Assembly (NCBI GenBank): GCA_019614645.1
Contig: JABWDB010000002.1
Coordinates: forward strand, 248,001-312,000
DNA: 64,000 nucleotides
Reading direction: 5' to 3'
Origin: Stratiolaelaps scimitus
Lineage: Eukaryota > Arthropoda > Arachnida > Mesostigmata > Laelapidae
Of this stretch, positions 37,401 to 47,885 are shown piece by piece; position 1 is the stretch's first letter, and the number at the start of each line of letters is the position of its first letter. The translations under genes were made by a program, and so were the position numbers. Below the pieces are notes generated by a model, which did not search any database, was not told the DNA's origin, and saw only the letters and a list, made by a program, of their open reading frames with translations.

Positions 37401-40400
37401 AAATGTGGAAGGTGATATTTTCCCTTCAAGGTGTTGTAGGCTATATACAGCAGCATCTATTTTCGACTCGAGGGCGATTCTGGTTCGTTCAGCAAGGCAC
37501 AACGCACCGTTAGATTCGCGATAATCGCAGAACAACTGCATATGCCTCTTAATTAGCGACCATTTGACAGATTCGCCTGTTCGCCTAAGGTGGACAGGCG
37601 CACCTTTTCAGCATATGATGCACGAACGCCTGGATAGATAGATGCACCACGAAGAGTAAGAAATCACCCTTAGTAGCAGTCATCATATATCGTGGTCGAC
37701 TCGATCGTCGGAGCCGTAAGCATGTATGCCGATATGCGGTGACGTCCTCTGTACCTAATAATAATAAATCTTCCGAGCTGACCCACAGCCAACATTTAAC
37801 GTCCACGGTACAACTGCTTTCGGCATTGCTTCGAACAACGGACCCCTTGAATATGCACGTCCTCACACAGCAGAACACAGCCAAAGTGACCAAAGTATGG
37901 TAGAGGAATTTAGCCGAACGACTCTTAACTCGCTCAATTGCAATCGTTCACATGTCGTACGAGACGTTTAACCACATCCATGCCAGTGGTTCTATATTCT
38001 TGCACTTTATAATTGAACAACGTAGGCTGAGGCAATGACGAAGGCTAGCGAGGAGCGCGATACATGGATGCGTCGATAAACTCCTCCAGTTCACTTTGTC
38101 TTATAGGTGGCGATTCGAAGAAAGTATACAACGATCACCATGTTTACTTTAGTTAAAATAAATCGTCCTTACAAATTGTCTACTCGACACCAACTCGAAC
38201 ACGTATACCGATAGCCTTAGTCATGCGACAATAACCATATGTATTTTCATATATATGTATACATGGGTAATTGCTGAAGGATCTTCCACTCCTCCTTCGC
38301 AGATTTTTCATTGAATGCCCAATATTGAAGCGAGAGAGAGACTATTTCTTCATTCTCTCCTATTTCTTTCCCGAATTGAAACGATCCAATCTTTTCATTA
38401 ACGCTGCCGTCCACCATCGGGTGCGCGACGGCTGTTCAGTTCTCGTATGCGCCGGGGTCAAATGTCAAAAACTCGGTAAGAGCTCGAACGTTCTTCTATT
38501 AAACATAACCACAATATGGCTCTTTGTCGTTCAGCGGTGTCGCTTGCTCTCGAAGGCACACGACGACAATGCTCTCAGCACATCGTCGGCTTGGTTGCAT
38601 ATTAGCACGTTCAAAATCGATTTGATATGTTGACGTGCTTCTGTCCCCCTCGCCCAGGTCAGGCTTTAGTGAATTCATCGAAAGCTTTACACCATCATGG
38701 GTTCATGAGAATACTTTGCTGTGAAAATACGTTGAGAAAATACTGCGTTGTATTGTCTCCTCGTTGGAAGAATCTCGAATTTCTGTCGTGAGTTCCTCGT
38801 ATGGCCCAAGCCGAACGGCGTCGAAACAAGTGATCGTCTAACCGGAAGCGATCTCATTAGTTTTTGTTCCGCTCGCGCTCTTGTTGTGGTAAACGCGAAC
38901 GCGCCAAATTTGCCTGGCAGCCTCTTCGGTCGTTCGGTGCGGTGAGTCGGGCTGCTGCTCTCATTGGATTCGTAATTAATTTGTCCGACACCCGTTGCAT
39001 TCCCCCTTGTAGATGATTGCTTAAGGTACACGAGCGTGTCAAAAGGTGGATTGAATGAGGAGGGACATTATCGTATAGAGACTTTTGACCTCGTTATTGT
39101 CGTGGAGCGGAAGCCTCTGGCGCGCCACCCTGCAAGGTTCGGAGAAGCAGCCGCAGCTCTGCTTTCGTCAATCTGCATTCGTCGCCGGCGGTCGAAACAA
39201 ACGACAACACACGGTATCGCGTAACGTAGAGTTTCCTTCAACTTTCTTGTGTTACGGCTTCGTAGTCTGATCAATATCGATATGTGCCCCCGCGTCGCGT
39301 GGAGAACCTCCGCGTTTCGCGAGAACTGAACGCGGCGTGGGCGCGAGGCCCATTGTTGATCCTCGCTTACCACGTGGCAAAGCCTCGTCGCGTCGCTGGC
39401 GAACGATTGTGTGATGGTGTTAGTTGGTTCGAAGTCGGCTTTGGCATGCCGCCTTTCGTGCAGTCCCCTGTGCTGTTTGCAGTATTCGCCGACGTCGGCG
39501 TATGCTATTGTTAACAACTCGGTGATTCGCATTTCGTAGTTAGCCGCTGGCGTTGTGAGGACGCCTCCATTTGATGGACTCAAGTTTAACTCTCATGAGC
39601 CCTGGGGATCTCTGCCAAGTACCACCAACTGGCCAGTCAACGAACCGCAACTGGCATCGAGGCCTCGATTAACGATGGTTACTGTTCTAACGAGAAGAAA
39701 AACAATATAGTCTTGCATCGAGTGCACTCGCTGTTCACCGTTCGCGTACCGGTTCCTATACTCAGTGGTGCTACCTCACCCGAGTTAATGGCTCAATATC
39801 TAAGTTCTCCGATTGTGGTGCAGATCGTTATGAGGGAGATCGTACAGGATGTTCGATATCCACGTGGCCATCGATTTTCGGCCGTTTTCAGTGAATCGAA
39901 CGTCATATGGAGTATGAATAATGCCAAAAGTGTTCCGAGATTCTGTGACGCCATCATAGATTGAATGACAAAGTAAGCACGTGCGAATCGATTGTTCCAG
40001 CCTCAGTATTACTTGTGGAGGACTTGTGAAGCATTATCACGCTGTATAGTCCACTATGCACTATTTACATTAGTGGCAAGGCTGTGTTACCGGCTAAGTG
40101 ATAAGCTCCTTCATGCTGGCCACAATTGGCCAGTTGGTCCTCGTCTATCCGTCTCACCCCAAGGTTTCAGATTGACTAAATTCATACTCAAGCACTCAAC
40201 GATTCACTACGCAGTGTTACAGTACAAGCTATTCGTATGCATTTGGGAAGGCGCTTAGCTGATAGCTCGACCTTCACATGTTCGAAGATGCCGAGTCATG
40301 TTATACATGACGAAGTCGTTTGAGTGGCTCAATACGCGTCCACTTGTCATTTCGTTTGTACACTTATGCTGATCGTACACTCCGGAACAGTTGAGCGCGC

Positions 40401-40773
40401 TTTTGCTACAGCGCACAATATCACACCATAACGGGTTGGCAATTTGTTGTGTTTCTGCCAATGGGTGAATGGTTGTCCATTCGTTCGTCTCGACGACGAG
40501 CGGAGTAATTCGCTTAGGACTGAAGGCGTAAGGACAAATATGTGGTTTGTCCTTTCTAGCTTACTTAGCAGTTGAAAATAATTGACCGAATGAATGAAGC
40601 GAAATTTTCTAATTGGTACCATTTACGAATTGTTTCGAGCTTTACGAATAACACAACAAGCGCTTTTCGCTCTTTATTGCTCGCGCTCTATCCGCAGGCT
40701 CTTTTCATCGGTGATTCATCGGTGATTCAGGAATTGGTGTGAGGCCCGCGGCTACATAAAGTACTATTCAACA
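34494..40773. other. Intergenic region, wntless to vasa-like gene
   Basis: The proximal part should be the wntless 3' UTR; the nearest canonical AATAAA I see is at 36548-36553, about 2 kb away, so the UTR is either long or uses a variant signal. (TA)n tracts lie at 34660-34683, 36018-36041 and 36527-36545, a GAT triplet run near 35893-35917, and a repeat-family-B copy at 37756-37855. Around 39.05-39.5 kb is a GC-richer island with open frames on both strands (171 codons on the minus strand, 39068-39583) that I cannot identify. No gene here is supported. Confidence 0.5.
37756..37855 (+). repeat. Interspersed repeat family B, copy 2
   Basis: This is the best-preserved copy over the core (GCCAACATTTAACGTCCACG, then GTACAACTGCTTTCGGCATT), ending CGGACCCCTTGAATATGCA. 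It is intergenic. Confidence 0.8.
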
Positions 40774-40793
40774 ATGGCGTAAGTTCGTGTTGC

Positions 40794-40840
<47 letters not shown>

Positions 40841-43800
40841 TTTGACCTCTACAAATGATTATTTGTATTGTATATATATATATATATATATATATAAATG
40901 AAAACTGCAGCTGACCTATGGTTCAACTGAGCTCCGCCCACACCTTTCGTGCTATTCGCTCGTTCGCGTCTCTCTCTTTCTCTCGTTATGTAGATGAACC
41001 CTGTTAACTTGGAAATTGTTTGGAAGAAGCATTCTAAATTATGATACGAACAATATCAATAATCACCTTGTTGGTTATAATACTTTATGCCATACTGGGT
41101 CACTCTTGTCTAAGTTTGTTTTTTTCGTATATTCTAGTGGCTGGCTGAGCGGTGACGCTGACACTATCGCAGACTCGTCCGGATTTTTCACCTCCGAGTT
41201 CGATTCGTCGGGTGGTGGAGACACTGGCTTCAGTTGCGGAGGTGGTGACACCGGCGGCAGCGGTTGCCGCTGCTGCGGCGAAGACGGCCACTTCGCCCGT
41301 GAATGCCCAAATAAACCAGCATTAAGTATGTCTTCCAGAGAGAGATGGCTGACTTTCGTGTTTCTCTGCGGTGGTCTCGTGTCAATTGAAGTGGACGAAT
41401 TATATATGGAAACAAGCTGTATGATTTTAACAAAAAAAATTTCTAGCTGGAGTATAGGCGAATGACTCGAGTCTATATTGTGCGTTGGTCTAAGCAGAAT
41501 CACCGCAATACATTTTGAGTGGATTTGAATATGACGACGGATCACGACTGAAGAAAGCCTATCGACTCGGATCGAATTAGCGTACATTGAAGACTTTTTG
41601 GGGTGCCTTTTCTAAGTGTATATTGTCATGTGCGTGGGGAGATAGCCGCTCATATTAGCCTTGCGTTAACGCCGTTTGTTCATTAGTCTGTTCGCTCAGT
41701 GTTCGGGATGCTCCAGGTGTGTCATGTACATTTCTAATTAGTTCCGTTTTCTGTGACGACTCCTGCTATAGCGTGCCGTATGTGCAATGAGGAAGGTCAT
41801 ATGGCCCGCGAGTGCCCGAACGGACCGGCAGGTGGAGATCGCGGATGCTTCAACTGCGGCCAGCCGGGCCACATGAAAAGTGAATGTACCGAGCCGCCAA
41901 AGGACAAAGGTCTGTTGTTGCTGCTAGAAGCTGTTCAAATATTCTATAGCCAACGCCGACTGTCGTGTTGACCATCCGTCCGTAACGTACCATACTTATA
42001 TAGCGAGATGTCAAATTCGGCTTATGTAATTCTTCTGTCCTTTAGGAGTTTGTATATGTACATGTATATATTCGTTTTTTGCTATATTAGTACATATGAT
42101 GGCTAACGTGGAGTCTAATCTCGAGTTTCGGTTTGCCTCTGTCAAAAACGTCACAGTTTGTCGAAAGTGTAATGAGGAGGGCCACATTGCCCGTGATTGC
42201 CCGAATGCGCCGCCAGATACGCGCGGGTGCTTCAACTGCGGGCAGCAGGGTCACCTTAAGTCGGAGTGCTCCGAGCCACTGAAGGAGCGTGGGCCGTTAA
42301 TTTGCCGAAATTGCCAACAGGAAGGCCATAAATCAGCTGACTGCACGAACGAGGCGGTCGAAAGGCTCGGTGAGGATGGCCAGCCGCTGCGTAAGGCCAT
42401 GACATATGTACCCACAGTCGACAGTGTCACCGATATCGTGTCCGCGCTGTGCTATGGCAATGGTAACGTACAACGGTTCGACGATGACAAAGTGACAGTC
42501 AGTGACGCCGCGTTCGCAGTACCGCTGCAAAGCTTCGAAGAGGTCGGGTTCTGCGCATCGCTCATGGAGAGAATCTCGATACTCGGCTACTCTTCGCCGA
42601 CACCGATTCAGCGCTTCTCGATTCCAGTGGTTCTGGCTGGCAAGGATTTAATTGCATGTTCGCAGACTGGCTCGGGAAAGTCGGCCGCATTCGTTTTGCC
42701 TATCCTGCAGAATATCATGAACGACGAGACAATCCAGGATCGTGCGTCGATCGCTGCCAAAAGCACTCAGAAGCCTGTGGTTGTGGTCATCTCTCCGACA
42801 AGGGAGCTTTGCATACAGCTGACTGATAATTTCCGAGCCATGTCCGAGGAGATCCCACGTCGTATTGGCGTGGCGCACGCCTATGGTGGAACCCATGTCC
42901 AATCGAATCGGAGCGATATTCGGTGTGGCACCCATGTCCTGTGTGCGGTGCCCGGCCGGCTTAAGCAATTTGTGGAGGATGGCACAGTATCGTTCGAGAA
43001 CGTCCGCTATTTCGTTCTTGACGAGGCTGACCGAATGTTGGACCATGGCTTTGAGGAAGATATCCGGTTCTTCAGCTCGCACGAGTCCATGCCCACGAAC
43101 AAGGAGCGGCAGACGCTGATGTTCTCGGCGACGTTTCCACCCGAAGTCGAGCAACTCGCCCGACAGATGATGCATACAGGCAATACGGTCAAAGTGGTCG
43201 TAGGAACGCTAGGAGGAGTGAACGCGGATGTTATGCAGAGCTTCATCGAAGCAGCAAACTTCAAAGAGAAACGGGAGGAGCTCACGAAAATTCTCGAGGA
43301 ATACCCAACGGTAAAGAAGAACGTTGACGTGGACGCGGCGAAACGGGACCGCATCCTTATTTTCGTCGAGCAGAAAAAGCAGGCCGACACCATTGGCATT
43401 TTCGTCAATTTGATGGGCTTCAACGCGACAACGATGCACGGCGATCGCGACCAGAAACAACGCGAAGAGGCGCTCAAAGATCTGAAAGATGGGGCACACC
43501 CTATTCTTGTGGCGACGGCTGTAGCGGCACGCGGTCTCGATATCAAGGAGCTATCGTTAGTTATTAATTTTGATCTTCCGAAGAACATCGACGATTACGT
43601 CCACCGGGTGGGTCGCACCGGTCGTGTTGGTCGGCCGGGAAAGTCAATATCATTTTTCAACAGCGAAAGTGACGCACCGTTGGCGCCTGCCCTTGTGCAA
43701 GCTCTGAACGATTGTGGACAACCTGTGCCCGAGTTCATCTCAAATAGTGCCTCGAATGGTTACTTCACCGACGACTCCTCCTCGGTAAGTTGAGAGAGGC

Positions 43801-44370
43801 TATTTGCTCGACGTGTCTAACAACTGTTTGATTGTTTTTTTTTTGTTTTTTTTTTTGCTATTACTGTTGGAACATATTCGCGCGGGCGCACAGACGCATA
43901 CCCACAGGCAGACACACGCAATATATTCTCACAACATTCGCCGCAGCTAAGTCATGTCGACGAACAGAAAGTAAGCCAGCACTGCAGTTGCAGTTGTATC
44001 ATTCCAGAGCTCATACTGCTTGGGGAAGAGATACACTCTCAGCAGAGGATGGTTTTAGCAGGCAGAGGCGTTTTGTCATCCACGTCAACCCTGCACTGGA
44101 TCGGCCCACTTCCATAGAGATTGGAATGTCTCCGGTGGTGACCGTGCGTTTGAAGAAAATTTCCTCCTCTAAAAAAAAAAAAAAAAAAAAAAAAAGAGCT
44201 CATACTGCTGAGTAGAGCAGGCACTGGGCCCGCGTTAGCCAGATGGATAGGGAGAGCCTAGGTGGCAATCGTGATAGCAAAGTGACATCTACCGTCTCGT
44301 TCATTTACAGGGAATTGAGAGTGATGGATGGGCCACCTCAGGTGAAGAGGAGGCCTGGAATACGGAGTAG
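40774..44370 (+). CDS. vasa: Vasa-type DEAD-box RNA helicase with six CCHC zinc knuckles
   Basis: This is a germ-line type ATP-dependent RNA helicase. Five coding exons fit in phase: 40774-40778, 41138-41325, 41772-41909, 42157-43784 and 44311-44370 (672 residues). The first exon holds only ATG plus two bases of the second codon. The N-terminus (to about 44) is Gly/Ser/Asp-rich. Six CCHC knuckles follow, at residues 45-58, 66-79, 90-103, 112-125, 135-148 and 160-173. The helicase core shows the aromatic and PTPIQ parts of the Q motif (about 237-262), motif I QTGSGKS, PTREL, DEAD (399-402), SAT (434-436), ARGLD and HRVGRTGR (593-600). The acidic, tryptophan-containing C-terminus (GIESDGWATSGEEEAWNTE) is typical of Vasa and separates it from PL10/DDX3. 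Knuckles are present in nematode GLH and many non-insect arthropod Vasa proteins but lost in flies. A PL10-like paralogue is less likely. Confidence 0.93.
41138..41325 (+). CDS. vasa: vasa exon 2: Gly-rich N-terminus and first CCHC knuckle
   Basis: This exon codes the Gly/Ser/Asp-rich start and one knuckle (CRCCGEDGHFARECP). The acceptor TTCTAG leaves one base that completes the Ala codon begun by the 5-nt coding part of exon 1. The donor GTATGT leaves one base to the next exon. Confidence 0.88.
41772..41909 (+). CDS. vasa: vasa exon 3: symmetric exon with a knuckle pair
   Basis: This 138-nt exon has the same phase at both ends (one base before, one base after), so it can be gained, lost or skipped without a frameshift. 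It codes the pair CRMCNEEGHMAREC and CFNCGQPGHMKSEC, which is nearly the same pair as at the start of exon 4. It most likely arose by exon duplication. Confidence 0.92.
42157..43784 (+). CDS. vasa: vasa exon 4: three knuckles and the complete helicase core
   Basis: A single 1628-nt exon carries knuckles 4-6 and both RecA-like domains of the helicase. The frame is also open upstream to 42096, but the acceptor GTCACAG ending at 42156 restores the knuckle and the phase. The ATP-binding motif ends in Ser (GSGKS) where Thr is usual, a tolerated variant. The donor is a consensus GTAAGT. Confidence 0.95.
44006..44209 (+). mobile_element. Poly(A)-tailed retroposed insert with 15-bp target-site duplication
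   Basis: A perfect 15-bp direct repeat (AGAGCTCATACTGCT) occurs at 44006-44020 and 44195-44209. Between the copies lie about 150 bp of unique sequence ending in an uninterrupted run of 24 A (44171-44194). Target-site duplication plus poly(A) tail is the hallmark of LINE-type target-primed reverse transcription. The tail is on the plus strand, so the insert is in sense orientation in the last vasa intron. I do not recognise the source RNA. Confidence 0.85.
44311..44370 (+). CDS. vasa: vasa last exon: acidic tryptophan tail
   Basis: The acceptor CATTTACAG is followed in phase 0 by 19 codons and TAG. The acidic Trp-containing tail is the conserved Vasa C-terminus. The 3' UTR probably ends soon after AATAAA at 45027-45032. 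Confidence 0.88.
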   Translation, partial: GIESDGWATSGEEEAWNTE

Positions 44371-46990
44371 CGTTGTGGCCGTGATAGCAAGAAGCGCGCC
44401 TCACCCGGTCCACGAAACTAATCATATGTGAGTTTTCTTCTCGATCATACCACTGCCGTACTGTGCGTCGCTCCCAACGACAACCCCATCGTGAGACCTC
44501 CAATAGGCCACGTGACGCAATACACCCATCATTGCCATGGGCAATCGAATGTTCGCCGGTTCTGATTAGCGTTTCACTAATTATACCTGTGACAAAGCTA
44601 CACAGATGTCAGATGCAGTCCAGTTTGTCACATCGGTCAGTGCTAGAGCGCGCGGTGCGAGTGTCTTGATTGTACCGCTGTCACTGTGAACAAGTCAGTA
44701 ACAGCAGTGATATTCTCTTGATTTTTTACAGATCTAACCTATCTGGGCCATCGATTCTAGCCTTTAGAATCAAGGGGCCGAACGAAGTCGGAACGTCAAC
44801 AACGTCAATGTACAAACAATTTAGAAAAATGCTCGCTGCTACCCTGGCTGAGGCGAACGCTTTTCGTTAACTTTTCTTTTGTGACGGGCGCAAACTTAAT
44901 TTAAATTCCTTAATTAAATTTGAATTTTCATTAATGCGAGCACTGACTGACCCAGTTGTGAAACCTCAGTCGATGAGGATATGAAACCCATATCGGGGCC
45001 ATACGAGCAATAATGAACATCGCTTCAATAAAATATTTGAACGTGAAACAATATTGCATATTGCCTCAACAGTGGCGTGTGTTTATTATTTATTATTATT
45101 ATTGTTGTTGTTGTTGTTCTTGTTGTTGTTGTTAGTACTGCTGATGTGATTTAGCTATATATTAGATCAATAAATTAGTCTTATTTAATTCACTGAACAT
45201 CTCGGCGCCTTCCGTCGTCACCCGTATTATTTCCGCGGTAGGGCGCAGTGCTTATGGCGCGTCCTTTATCAAGGGCATCGCCACATGACAATTTCCATGG
45301 GTGGCCCACAGCGTTCTGATAGAATTGGCTGCACAATCGCGAGGATAACAATGACGAAGTGTTGGTTACGTAAAGGATAACGCAGTCTGCTTTCACTCGA
45401 GGCTGAGCTTGAATGGCTCACAGCACCAAACCGTCGCCTGCTGACACCGAGGCAACGAGTCGACGAATTTTTATTTCGTTTCGATTTGAAAAGGAACTTG
45501 TGAAACGAACAACGTAGCGCGAGCTACCTGATAATCCCTCGGGGAAATCGAGGACCCCATCCCGAAGAAAAAAAAGCCGAAGACCCCATGAACGATAGCG
45601 AGGCTCCGAAAGCGGAGTACGAACACCCAACGACCCTGACAACGTAAAGGACACACACGGTGTCAGCCAGTACTGACGACGCTGATTTAGGTAATCTAGA
45701 TGAGACCATGCCGTGCGCAGAACACGGCTGCGGCTAACCAAAGCTCAGGCAGCCGGAGAATCTACTGACCGACAGCGGAAAGTCGTCCATATTATGGAGG
45801 AGGATTCGACCCGAAAAAAGACGCGATATGAGTATCGTGTAGAGACGCGAAGGTCACCAGGTGAGGGATTGCGAGGGAGCGCAGCCACTAGATCGAGGCA
45901 GTTGCAGTGATAACATAGTATGTACGTGTAAATGCTCGTATCTCGGGGAAGGGCAGTGGTCCGAGGGGCCGATGTGTGAGGACGCACGGAAAACTGAAGG
46001 CGACTGTCGAGAGGAATAAAAACCACAACGTCACGTGCGGTACGACGACACAACACCATCGGATAGCGTGGCCGAAGAGTAAAGGTATAATGTGGTTCGC
46101 ACGAGTAAAGTCTGTCACACGATACGAATATTAATATTAGACTTGTTTCTTTGTTTTCGAGAATTGTACTTCCAAGAATAAACCGCAGTTTGATCTGAAT
46201 GGAAACGTATGTTTGCTAATAGTTACGAATTATCATAATTATTATCATATCTTATATATAATAATAATATTTTTAATATTATTATTGTTGTAATATCAGC
46301 ATTCAGAATCACGATTCAAACCATGTTGTCTCAGCCGCTGTCGCAGGCATCCCTTTCTTGGGGACTTGGTCAGCTTGGGCCTCTCACGCTGTCTTTTATA
46401 TATATATATATATATATATGTTTGCACTCGTTCCCTATTGACGAGTGTCGACTTTCATCGCCTCATTTATTATTATAGTGGCGCAATGAAAGAGGTTGGA
46501 AGCGGGTTAATAAGCTAGTTTTTTTTTGAAGAAAAGTAAACACACAGGTTCGCAAGCTATATATTCACTTGTATTTATTTATTTATTTATTTACAATTAT
46601 TGCATATCATCGCTCATACCCACACACTCCGACTTGTAATGTTTCAGTCTCTTTACACTAACAAATTGTTGTAAACCAAATGTATACACCTTCCCTTTAG
46701 TAATAAAGGTGTTTTTGAAATTGAACAATCGAAATTTTGCGACCTCGTCGCTGTCATGTCTCAGATGATTCGGCGGGATTCGTTTACACTGATATATTGT
46801 GTGTGTGTGTGAGTGAGTAGCACGCATAATGATACCTAGTCATTATGATTATGACACTAAATCAAGATAGTTTGTGGTGCCATATCAATGGAACTATAAT
46901 CGATAGCTGTTACGATTAGTGCCAGCTGTCTGCAGAGGATTTTTCTCCAAATTATGCCCCTGTTCCCGTATCTCCCGCGCCGCTGCAGCT
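44371..46990. other. vasa 3' UTR and spacer before the REEP-like gene B
   Basis: AATAAA at 45027-45032 is a likely vasa polyadenylation signal. A (TTG)n run lies near 45102-45132 and (TA)n at 46397-46420. A plus-strand frame at about 45713-45910 contains a charged, coding-like segment followed by a GTGAGG donor-like site, but I cannot join it to anything. Overlapping TTTATT copies at 46574-46591 are AATAAA on the minus strand and would serve the 3' end of REEP-like gene B. Confidence 0.5.
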
Positions 46991-47885
46991 TCAAGCTACT
47001 GCAGTATCGTGAGGCACGTACGACGAGAGGAATGACGTGATGAGACTGTTTCCTGTCGCCCTATAGGCGACCGTATATAGCCAGATATAGGGATCATGTG
47101 TTTGATTGAGTGGTCGCATGGGCAGCAAGTCGAACACGACATCAGTCCCATTTCGAGTGCACGGTATCGCGCACCAGATAATGAACGCGGTCCGCAGCCA
47201 TCCACGAACGCACGAGTTACACACTAAGCCGACCAGCAGCCAGTATCTGAAAATTGTCGAAACGAGAGAACAGATTGGACATCTGTGCTTCTGCGTGGGT
47301 AAGCACACTAGGGACCACACTGCGACAGGGACACCACACATGCACAGAAAAAAACAGTTGGCTCAATTGTTCGGTTTTCTACGTTTCTCTAATAGCATCT
47401 CTCGCTAATTGACTTTTTAATTTCTTATTACCTGCGAGATTTCGTTGCTTGGGGCAATGGTTTCGGTTTATTGACATTACTACCACTGAGTAAATTTTCC
47501 GGGCAGATTCTCAGCTAACAATTAACGTCCACGGTAAGCAACGTCGGGCCTGGACAGTACTTGGAAGGGAGACTATCACTGCTACTACTTAATAAATAAA
47601 TCTTCCGGGCTGACCCTCAGCCAACATTTAACGCGAACTGCTGCTTCTACTATTGCTACTACTTTGCGCTTGTGATTTGAGGGAAAAATCACGACTGAAT
47701 TCTCTCTCCGCACCTTGGCCAAAACGGGTCCATCTGGTCACTGGCGAAGGCGATCATCGTCGGCGGCAGACAACAGAACAGCAGTGTCAATCTCGTAAGG
47801 CACCTCGATCCGCACGCAAATGATAATGGCGGCACTAACAATATCGTGTATAATGCGGCGTCCATGGCAGAGTCGATCCGATCCC
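46991..47885 (-). CDS. REEP-like (TB2/DP1/HVA22 family) membrane protein, paralogue B
   Basis: Two exons on the minus strand, 47714-47885 (coding from ATG at 47865) and 46991-47246, give 408 coding nt, or 135 residues. TB2/DP1/HVA22 proteins are small ER/vesicle membrane proteins that shape membrane tubules or help cargo reach the surface. The family signature is seen as FWPRYWLLVGL followed by AFIIWCAIPCTRNGTDVVF, equivalent to the tryptophan-rich helix and the WC-x-P-x-NG motif of REEP5-type proteins. Upstream hydrophobic stretches fit the first membrane hairpin. The intron (GT-AG, phase 2, codon AGA for Arg) is at the same place as in paralogue A. The donor is the weak GTGCGG. An acceptor at 47886-47890 shows that a non-coding exon lies upstream, possibly ending with the GTGAGC donor near 48556. 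Confidence 0.75.
47485..47536 (+). repeat. Interspersed repeat family B, partial copy 3
   Basis: Only the 5' half is kept (TGAGTAAATTTTCCGGGCAG to CGTCCACGGTAAG). It lies in the intron of REEP-like paralogue B, in antisense, 50 bp from copy 4. Confidence 0.7.
47586..47632 (+). repeat. Interspersed repeat family B, partial copy 4
   Basis: It carries ATAAATCTTCCGGGCTGACC and CTCAGCCAACATTTAACG, then loses similarity. It lies in the same intron as copy 3. Confidence 0.7.

Noticed and set aside
42648..43588. Long minus-strand open frames opposite the vasa helicase exon
   Set aside because: They are antisense shadows of a conserved DEAD-box exon; the plus strand carries all helicase motifs.
44021..44170. 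U1 snRNA retrocopy
   Set aside because: There are a few short similar blocks (GAGATAC, GGTTTT), but the order and spacing do not hold over the length and no Sm site is seen; left as unidentified.
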